A stretch of DNA of 64,000 nt from Streptomyces sp. NBC_01591. GTDB lineage: Bacteria; Actinomycetota; Actinomycetes; Streptomycetales; Streptomycetaceae. Below, piece by piece: positions 57,672 to 64,000 of the stretch. The position numbers and the translations under genes are program-made. The DNA is taken from the NCBI RefSeq assembly GCF_035918155.1, contig NZ_CP109329.1, positions 62,001 to 126,000 of the forward strand. Direction: 5' to 3'. How positions within the stretch are numbered: the stretch's first letter is position 1; every line of letters begins with the position of its first letter. The notes under the pieces are model-generated. The model made no database searches. It worked only from the letters and a program-made list of their open reading frames with translations, and was not told where the DNA came from.

Positions 57672-59681
57672 CTACGCAGGCGGGTACACCAGCGTGATCT
57701 CGCGGTTCAGGCCGGTCTCGTCGGCATCCGGGTACATGGACACCTCACCGTCGGACCACCGCACCAGGAAGTCGTCCGGGTGGCGGTTGTCCGTGTAGTC
57801 GCCGGCGCCCAGGATGGTGGCGTGCGTCCAGAGCCGGTTGGGCTTCTTGACCTGGATCTCGCCGTGGAAACCGTTCTGGTCGATGTCCTTGTAGAGGGTC
57901 AGTTCGCCGTCCGTCCAGCGCACGATGAGGTCGTGCTGGTCGTTGCCGGTGAAGTCGCCCGACGTGATCGTCGAGGCGTGCTTCCAGGTGCCGTTGGGCG
58001 CGGCGATTTTCTTCTCGCCGTGGAAGCCGTCGCGGTTGACGTCGGTGTACAGGGTGACTTCACCGTCGCTCCAGCGGACCAGGAGATCGTCGGCCCACTT
58101 GTTGCTGGTCGTGTAGCGACCACCGGTGATGGAAGTGGCGTGCTTCCACAGGTCGTTGGGCTTCTGTAGCTGTACCTCGCCGTGGAGCCCCTTCTCGTCG
58201 ACATCGGGATAGAGCGTCAGTTCGCCGTCCGTCCATCGGACGATGAGGTCGTCGCGGTCGGCCCCGGTGAAGTCGCCCGCGGCCATGGTCGCGGCGTGCT
58301 TCCAGGTACCGTTGGGCGCGACGAGACGAATCTCCTTGTCGAAGTTGTCGGCTTCCTCCCCGGCACCGCGGTACAAGGTCAGCTCGCCGTCGGACCAGCG
58401 CACGATCAGGTCGGAGTAGTCCCAGGATCCCGGATTGCCGTCAGTGAAGTAGCCACCCGTCATGACGTCGGCATGCTGCCAGGTCTCGGCCTTGCCCAGG
58501 ACACCACGGCCCGCCGGCTGACGGTTGTTGACCGCGTCGTCGTACAGCGCCTTGGCGTCGCCGTCGAGGTAGGAGCTGTAGGAGATGTCGTCCTTGTCGC
58601 CGCCCGTCTTCCAGCCGCCGATGACGCCGATGACGCCCCAGCCGCTGCCCCGCTTGATGAGGAACGGGCCACCGGAGGCACCACCCGAGTACTTGTCACA
58701 GGCGATGCGCAGGAAGCTGCCCGGGATCTTGGGGTCGGTGCTGTCGTAACGGACGGTCTTGTCCGTGCAGTCCAGCGGGCGTTTCTGGTTGGCCGGGTAG
58801 CCGATGAGACGGGCGGGGTCGTGGTTGTACCCGGCGTTGATCATCAGCTCGGCACCGCCGACGACGTCCTCGACGTTCTTGCCGCCGCGCGGTTCGAGCT
58901 GCAGGAAGTTGAAGTCGAGGTCGGCCGCGGCGTCCGGGCCCTTGGACAGGTACCGCTTGTCGACGTAGATACGCCCAGGCTTGACGGTGAAGGAGCCGTG
59001 CGGCTTCTTCCCGTCGTCGTACTGTGGGACGAACGCGAGGTTCTTGCGTGCGTCCTGGTCGTCGAAGCAGTGACCGGCGCTCATCACGATGTTCTTGCTG
59101 GGGCTCTTGACGACCGTGCCACCGCAGAAGCGGCCGGTTTCGGTGCCGTCGTTCCAGAAGAAGGTGCCGACGATGGGCAACCCTTCGAACGGCCGGCTGG
59201 CGGCGCGATCCATCCTGGTCGGAGCGGGAAAGTGCTTGGCCTCCTGCTCCTTGACGGGCTTCGCGGCCCGCATGCGCTCCGGCGTCCAGTAGTCGTCGGC
59301 GTCAGCCGGCGTGAACCCGCGCGCGTCGTCGTCCCCGCCTGCCGGGACAGGGGTCGACGGAACGGAAGACCGCTCCTCTGGGACAGGGGCCGACGGAACG
59401 GAAGACCGCTCCTCTGGGACAGGGGCCGACGGAACGGAAGACTGCTCCTCCGGAGCGGCGGTCGGCGAAGCGGAAGACTCCTCCGGCGGGACGGAGGCCG
59501 ACGGAACAGAAGGCTGCTCCGGGACGGCAGGCGGCGAAACGGAGGACTGCTCCGCCGGGGTGCTCGGGGTGGCGTTCCCCGAGGGAGTCGGATCGCCTTG
59601 GTCGGCAATCGCCGGAAAACCCGGCAGTAGCATGAGTGCTGCGGCGCCCGCCGCAGTACCCAGCGCTCTGCGTAATCTCAT
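57672..59681 (-). CDS. Secreted trypsin-like serine protease with Trp-rich repeats
   Basis: 669 residues from ATG 59681 (GGGGGAAC upstream). A signal peptide ends near AIA at residue 25. A Pro/Ser/Glu linker (30-118) contains repeated PEERSSVPSAPV units. The protease has His204 (SAGHC), Asp256 region (DLDFNFLQL) and Ser336 (GGASGGPF). The C-terminal 280 residues are about six units of W-K-H-A ... DDLIVRWSDGELTLY type, like FG-GAP/beta-propeller repeats, likely for substrate or surface binding. Extracellular. Confidence 0.88.
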   Translation of the reverse strand: MRLRRALGTAAGAAALMLLPGFPAIADQGDPTPSGNATPSTPAEQSSVSPPAVPEQPSVPSASVPPEESSASPTAAPEEQSSVPSAPVPEERSSVPSAPVPEERSSVPSTPVPAGGDDDARGFTPADADDYWTPERMRAAKPVKEQEAKHFPAPTRMDRAASRPFEGLPIVGTFFWNDGTETGRFCGGTVVKSPSKNIVMSAGHCFDDQDARKNLAFVPQYDDGKKPHGSFTVKPGRIYVDKRYLSKGPDAAADLDFNFLQLEPRGGKNVEDVVGGAELMINAGYNHDPARLIGYPANQKRPLDCTDKTVRYDSTDPKIPGSFLRIACDKYSGGASGGPFLIKRGSGWGVIGVIGGWKTGGDKDDISYSSYLDGDAKALYDDAVNNRQPAGRGVLGKAETWQHADVMTGGYFTDGNPGSWDYSDLIVRWSDGELTLYRGAGEEADNFDKEIRLVAPNGTWKHAATMAAGDFTGADRDDLIVRWTDGELTLYPDVDEKGLHGEVQLQKPNDLWKHATSITGGRYTTSNKWADDLLVRWSDGEVTLYTDVNRDGFHGEKKIAAPNGTWKHASTITSGDFTGNDQHDLIVRWTDGELTLYKDIDQNGFHGEIQVKKPNRLWTHATILGAGDYTDNRHPDDFLVRWSDGEVSMYPDADETGLNREITLVYPPA

Positions 59682-59784
59682 GGTTGTTCCCCCACATGAA
59701 AAGAGACGCATGCCACGCCGCCTGGCGTGGCTGCGTCGAGGTCAGTCAAGATCGTATGACCACTACTGGCACGGGGAAGCACAA

Positions 59785-60351
59785 ATGATCGACTTCACAC
59801 GTTCGTCCATCCGCTGCGGACTTGCCGCAATTGCCTTGCCGTTGATGTTGCTCGGGCAGGCCGGAGCGGCCCACGCCGATCAGCTCCCCTTCCCCAAGCA
59901 GGGGTACGGCTCCGTCGGTGGCCCTGCGGCGCCTGGCGAGGTAGTGAACCTCACGGTCAAGGAACGCCCCGGCAACCCGCACCCGACGGCAGTTGAGGTC
60001 TCAAGCCCTGCGCTGACCGACGACACCGCCCTCGGTGACACCAAGAGCGCCTGGGTGGGCGCGGGCCGGATCAAGAAGACGGTGAAGCCCGGAACGTATC
60101 CGGTGACATTCACGCTACGACACAAGAGCGCCGACTGTGTGACGGAAAAGGACCGCGACTACGTGTGCGACTACCCCGCGATCGTCCTGCGCTCGAAAGT
60201 GACGGTATCGGGTCAGGACGAGACCGCGGCATCGAACGAAGGGCCAGGCTTCGGTGGCGGATTGGCCATCGGTATCGCGTCGGGCGCCGTGGCGACACTG
60301 GCTGTGGGCGGGGTACTGCTGCGCCTTCGCCGCCGCCGGGTTCCGTCCTGA
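59785..60351 (+). CDS. Secreted, C-terminally anchored protein, 188 aa
   Basis: ATG 59785. N-terminal signal peptide (CGLAAIALPLMLLGQAGAAHA), an extracellular beta-rich domain with two Cys (SADCVTEKDRDYVCDYP), a C-terminal membrane span (LAIGIASGAVATLAVGGVLL) and a basic tail RLRRRR. Divergent from the protease gene, so perhaps co-regulated. Function unknown. Confidence 0.8.
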   Translation: MIDFTRSSIRCGLAAIALPLMLLGQAGAAHADQLPFPKQGYGSVGGPAAPGEVVNLTVKERPGNPHPTAVEVSSPALTDDTALGDTKSAWVGAGRIKKTVKPGTYPVTFTLRHKSADCVTEKDRDYVCDYPAIVLRSKVTVSGQDETAASNEGPGFGGGLAIGIASGAVATLAVGGVLLRLRRRRVPS

Positions 60352-60558
60352 CCCTCGAAACGCCTGCGCGTCTGGGGCGACGGCGGCATTGACCCCGGCG
60401 ACGCCGCCCAGCGCCAGGCCCTCGAAGACCTCACGACCGCCGACATGGTCACCCGCGGCGACATCATCGACGTCCTCCCCGGCCACGTCGCGTACAGCCT
60501 GCGGATGCTCTCCGAGCCGTCACCGCCTACTGACACACCTCATGTCGCCGACCACTGA
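60352..60558 (+). pseudogene. C-terminal gene fragment
   Basis: Frame KRLRVWGDGGIDPGDAAQRQ ... GDIIDVLPGHVAYSLRML to a stop at 60558, with no start of its own. Composition is clearly coding; the parent gene is missing. Confidence 0.5.
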
Positions 60559-60601
60559 CATCTCGTGTCGTCTCCCACTGACGTTCTGACGTCGTCCGAC
60601 A

Positions 60602-60624
60602 TTTGTTGTCCGCGGACAACAAAC
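60602..60624. repeat. parS-like palindrome upstream of the relaxase
   Basis: TTTGTTGTCCGCGGACAACA followed by AACC. 118 bp before the relaxase start. Confidence 0.85.
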
Positions 60625-60660
60625 CGACCACAGCTCCCGCGACCAGAGGCTCCAGCGCCC

Positions 60661-60720
60661 AAAAATGGAAAGTACTTCAGGTATCATCAAAAAATGATCA
60701 TGGTTCGCTGAGCGGACGAG
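60661..60720. other. AT-rich segment, candidate oriT
   Basis: AAAAATGGAAAGTACTTCAG, then ATCAT-CAAAAA-ATGAT inverted repeat. Markedly A/T-rich for this DNA, non-coding, and immediately upstream of a MobF relaxase gene, where a nick site is expected. No known nic consensus is recognised. Confidence 0.35.
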
Positions 60721-60741
60721 TCGTCAGGGAAGGGGCCGGCC

Positions 60742-63700
60742 ATGGGATGGGCGACCCCGATCGTGGCTCCCGAGCAGGTCGAGTACCGGCTCGCAGAAGA
60801 CTGTGGCTGTGACCAGTCGTCGGATGCCGAGGTCGAGTACCGGCTCGCGGCCGCGAGTGACCTGCGGTGGATCGGGAGCGGGCTGACGGAGCTGGGCCTG
60901 GTCGCGGGAGAGCCTGTCGATCCCGATGCCGCGCGGGCGCTGATGGACGGCCGGGACTGGCGTACCGGTGAGCAGTTGGTGAAGCGCAAGCGGGAGCTGG
61001 ACCCGCGCGGAAAGGTGACCGCGCGCGTAGTGGTCGACGCCATCACCGAGCTCGCAGCCGCCGACGGGATGACTGCTGCGCAGTACCTCGGCAACGAGGC
61101 GCTGGCGAGCCGATTCGCACGTGCCGAACGCGGGATCGTCCGCGACGGGGAGGCGCACCTGCTGCCGGTCGGCGATGCCGGGCGTCTGGCAGCGGCGGCC
61201 GGGCTGTCGGTCGAGCAGCTCTACGGTGGCGATGTGATCGCCGAGGCGAACCGGTGGCGCAACCATCGCGTCGACGTCGGACTGCGCGGCGTCGACCTCT
61301 CTCTCGACCTCCCGAAATCCATCAGCACCGCGTACGCGCTCGCCGGCGAGGAACTGGCCGCGGCGATCGAGGGCGAGTGGATGGCCTCGGTGACCGAAGC
61401 AGTCGGGGCTCTGGAGGAGTGGACGGCCTATGGCATGGCCGGTCACCACGGTGACGGGCAGCGCGCCGAGCGGGTGGCCACCTCCGGGCTGATCGGCTGG
61501 ACGACGCTGCATCGCTCCGCCCGACCGGTGGACGCATCCCCGGGTGACCCGCACCTGCATGTTCACGTCAACATTGCGCACATGGCGCGCTGCGAGGACG
61601 GGAAGTGGCGCACCATCGCGGCCGGGGCGGAGGACCTGCTCCGGCACGTGCACCTGATCAACGAGATTGCCGAGGCCCGGCTGCGCGCCCGGCTGATCGA
61701 GCGTCACGGTGCGCGGTTCGTCCGCAGCGAGAGCACAGGGGCGTGGGAACTCGTAGGCGTCGACGGGGACCTGCGCAGTGCCTTCTCGCGTCGCCGGCAG
61801 CAAGTCCTCGCCCTCGTCGGCAGGGACGCCGGCCGTGATCGGATGAGGGCCGCCGCGAGGTGGACGGCCCAGGCCAAGGACGAGGCGGCGGCAGAGGCGC
61901 CACGCCACAACTGGCGGACGCGCGCCGCGGCGGTGCTGGGCAGCGAGGCTGCCGTTGACGCGATGGTCGCGGCCGCACTTCCCGGGCCCGACGGGCCCGC
62001 ACCGTCATGGCCTGGTGGTGACCGGCCGCTGATGCCAGGTCCGCAGGAGATTGCCTCGCAGATCTGGGATCCCGAACACGGGTTGACCGCAGCCCGGAAG
62101 GCTGTCACCCATACCCACGTCATGGCCGCCGTCACACGGACGCTGCCCTACCTGTTGAGCAAGGACCAGCTGGTCGCGCTGACCGACGAGGTCCTGCCCG
62201 TCGACGGGCATGCCGTACGTCTCGCGGATTCCAACCGGCACCACCGCACACACCGTCAGCGCTACACGCACAGCGGCGTCGTCGCGGCCGAGCAGACCAT
62301 CATCGAGTGCGCGACGGCCGGTCTGGGTGCGGGCCTGGCGCAGCTGACGCCCGAGGCCGCCGAGCTGACGATCGCCACCGTAGAAGTCGCCCAGTCCATG
62401 TCCGGCCGCGCCTTCCGGTTCTCTCCTCAGCAGCGCGCCGTCGTGATGCGTCTGCTCACCGCCGGGCACGGGACCGACGCCGTGATCGGCGTCGCGGGTG
62501 CGGGCAAGACCACATTGATGAGTGCCGCCAGGGCCGGGTGGGAGGCCGCCGGCCTGACCGTTGCCGGAGCGAGCACGGCGGCCGTGGCGGCCGCGAACCT
62601 TGCCGCCGAGGCAGGCATCGAGTCCCGGACGATCGCGGCCTGGACGCGCGAGATCAGCGGCGGACGCGGTCTCCATGGCGTTGGCGTCATGGTCATCGAC
62701 GAGGCAGCCATGGTCGACGACCGCGCCCTCGCCGCGTTGCTCCGCCATGCCGCCCGGACCGGCACGAAGATCGCCGGTGTCGGCGATCCGCTGCAGCTGC
62801 GCGCCGTCGGCATCGGCGGCGGCTTCGCCCGGATCCACCGGCTCGTCGACGGGCTGCAACTGACGGAGAACCGGCGTCAGCGAGACGTCGTCGAGAGAGC
62901 GGCGCTGCAGGACTGGCGCGATGGAGGCCGTACGACAGCCATTTCGGCGTACGCCGCACACGGTCACGTACACGCTGATGACACCGCCACCGAGGCCCTG
63001 ACCTCCATGCTCGCGCGCTGGAACGAGGTACGCGGCCGATGGTCCGGGGATCCACACGGGCAGGTCGCCGATCTGCTGCTGCTCGCCGCACGGCGGGCGG
63101 ACGTGGCCGCGCTCAACGCAGGGGCCCGCGCCGTCCTGGTCGCCTCCGGAGAACTGGACGCGGGCCGTACGTACGCAGTTGCCGGCGGCGGCCGGGTCGC
63201 CTTCGCCGCCGGAGACCTGGTCCACATCCGGCGCAACGACTACCGCTCCCGCCGCGACCTTTCCCAGCCCGACGTGCTCAACGGCTTCCGCGGCGTTGTC
63301 CTCGAAGTAGACGACGAGCGGGGGGTACGGGTCGAATGGCGCCGTCGACGCCCCGGCGGCGGGCACGACACACAGGCCGCGTGGATGTCGAAGAAGGACA
63401 TCGCCGAGGGCCGGCTGACCCACGGCTACGCCATGACGATCGGTTCCGCCCAGGGCCTCACCTCCGACCTGACGATCGCCTATGGCCTGCATGCCGACTC
63501 CCGTTCGCTGTACCCGGCCATGTCCCGGGCCCGGCTGGGATCGCACCTCTTCCTGCCGCTCGACGAACTCGAGGACGACGTCACCCGGATCCGCTTCGGT
63601 GAAGTCCGTACCGACGGCGAACGACTGGACCGTGCCGTCGCGGCGTGCGGGCGGCTGCTGGAGGAGGAGCGCGGCGACGTCATGGTCACCGACGAGCTCG

Positions 63701-64000
63701 CCACCGCAGGGCGTTCGATGCCGACGATCCCGCCTGCGACAGTGACGCCTTGGAACGAACGGGAATGGGGACATCTGGCCACCGCCCACCTGGAGCCCGG
63801 TGTCCAGCGGGCCAACCGGGACGCGGCGACCGCCACGGAGCGGGCACGGACCTACGCACGGCAGGCCGACGAGCTCGCCGCCGTCCTCGGTACCGGTCAG
63901 GCACCGGCACGCCGGACCTTCGCACAGATCAGCCGGCACCTGGACACGGCGGACAGCGATCTCGCCCGCGCTGTGCGTGCCGAGGAGCAGGCCGATGCCA
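60742..64000 (+). CDS. MobF-family conjugative relaxase (partial, runs off the window)
   Basis: ATG 60742 with AAGGGG upstream; 1086 codons are open to the edge. The N-terminal TrwC-like relaxase domain has the three-His metal motif HLHVHVN (H271, H273, H275). The helicase part begins near 560 with Walker A GVAGAGKTT (about 583-591) and Walker B VMVIDEAAMVDD. The late YAMTIGSAQGLTSD block and YPAMSRAR are typical TraI/RecD helicase motifs. The start region (VEYRLAEDCGC, VEYRLAAASDLRWIG) is the form found in Streptomyces plasmid relaxases. It nicks and unwinds plasmid DNA for transfer. Confidence 0.92.
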   Translation, partial: MGWATPIVAPEQVEYRLAEDCGCDQSSDAEVEYRLAAASDLRWIGSGLTELGLVAGEPVDPDAARALMDGRDWRTGEQLVKRKRELDPRGKVTARVVVDAITELAAADGMTAAQYLGNEALASRFARAERGIVRDGEAHLLPVGDAGRLAAAAGLSVEQLYGGDVIAEANRWRNHRVDVGLRGVDLSLDLPKSISTAYALAGEELAAAIEGEWMASVTEAVGALEEWTAYGMAGHHGDGQRAERVATSGLIGWTTLHRSARPVDASPGDPHLHVHVNIAHMARCEDGKWRTIAAGAEDLLRHVHLINEIAEARLRARLIERHGARFVRSESTGAWELVGVDGDLRSAFSRRRQQVLALVGRDAGRDRMRAAARWTAQAKDEAAAEAPRHNWRTRAAAVLGSEAAVDAMVAAALPGPDGPAPSWPGGDRPLMPGPQEIASQIWDPEHGLTAARKAVTHTHVMAAVTRTLPYLLSKDQLVALTDEVLPVDGHAVRLADSNRHHRTHRQRYTHSGVVAAEQTIIECATAGLGAGLAQLTPEAAELTIATVEVAQSMSGRAFRFSPQQRAVVMRLLTAGHGTDAVIGVAGAGKTTLMSAARAGWEAAGLTVAGASTAAVAAANLAAEAGIESRTIAAWTREISGGRGLHGVGVMVIDEAAMVDDRALAALLRHAARTGTKIAGVGDPLQLRAVGIGGGFARIHRLVDGLQLTENRRQRDVVERAALQDWRDGGRTTAISAYAAHGHVHADDTATEALTSMLARWNEVRGRWSGDPHGQVADLLLLAARRADVAALNAGARAVLVASGELDAGRTYAVAGGGRVAFAAGDLVHIRRNDYRSRRDLSQPDVLNGFRGVVLEVDDERGVRVEWRRRRPGGGHDTQAAWMSKKDIAEGRLTHGYAMTIGSAQGLTSDLTIAYGLHADSRSLYPAMSRARLGSHLFLPLDELEDDVTRIRFGEVRTDGERLDRAVAACGRLLEEERGDVMVTDELATAGRSMPTIPPATVTPWNEREWGHLATAHLEPGVQRANRDAATATERARTYARQADELAAVLGTGQAPARRTFAQISRHLDTADSDLARAVRAEEQADA

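Overview
The window is high-GC actinobacterial DNA, almost certainly Streptomyces or a close relative, and most of it looks like a large conjugative plasmid or a plasmid-derived accessory region. The signs are GTG starts, leaderless promoters, dense 4-bp start/stop overlaps, a parAB locus, a rep gene with internal iterons next to a DnaB-type helicase gene, a MobF relaxase running off the right edge, two insertion sequences and many broken genes.

Layout. 1-5.8 kb: end of a crotonyl-CoA carboxylase/reductase gene, epoxide hydrolase, FMN reductase, acyl-CoA dehydrogenase, an MmyB-type regulator and a 14-TM efflux pump. 7.0-13.5 kb: a decayed CRISPR array and a type I-E Cascade operon (cse1-cse2-cas7-cas5-cas6e) with no cas1, cas2 or Cas3 helicase; a divergent gene encodes a Cas3-like HD domain whose metal-binding residues appear lost. 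13.7-18.9 kb: an alpha/beta hydrolase coupled to a 1467-residue caspase-NTPase-WD40 protein, a likely conflict/defence module. 19.1-20.2 kb: a frameshifted IS5-type element. 21-31.8 kb: CRISPR arrays interleaved with repeated cassettes of tiny Cys-rich proteins, an XRE regulator and an enzyme; a 1.4-kb inverted-repeat-bounded cassette has inserted into one CRISPR repeat. 31.9-38 kb: replication and partition block (dnaB-like rep2, rep1 with iterons, HTH, parB, parA). 38.2-45.8 kb: two more arrays, a HAD phosphatase, and an XRE gene split by an IS21 element. 45.9-50.2 kb: an ATP-grasp RiPP (graspetide) cluster of tgmABC type. 50.2-60.6 kb: decayed DNA, a small array, a SUKH protein, an M1 metallopeptidase and secreted proteins. 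60.7-64 kb: relaxase.

In total there are five well-preserved arrays (16, 17, 14, 17 and 4 repeats, 61-bp period), two decayed arrays and several lone repeats, with two leader families. About ten copies of a palindrome with core TTGTTGTCCGCGGACAACAA are scattered from 26 to 61 kb. Four lie inside parB, where they are translated as LSADN peptides, two sit head to tail behind dnaB, and one forms a CRISPR spacer. They are probably the plasmid centromere (parS) sites.

How the parts may work together (inference): the plasmid carries Cascade and many guides but no local nuclease or adaptation genes. It either borrows Cas1-2-3 from the host or uses Cascade for binding or signalling, possibly towards the adjacent caspase module. 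The palindrome-matching spacer hints at plasmid-plasmid competition.
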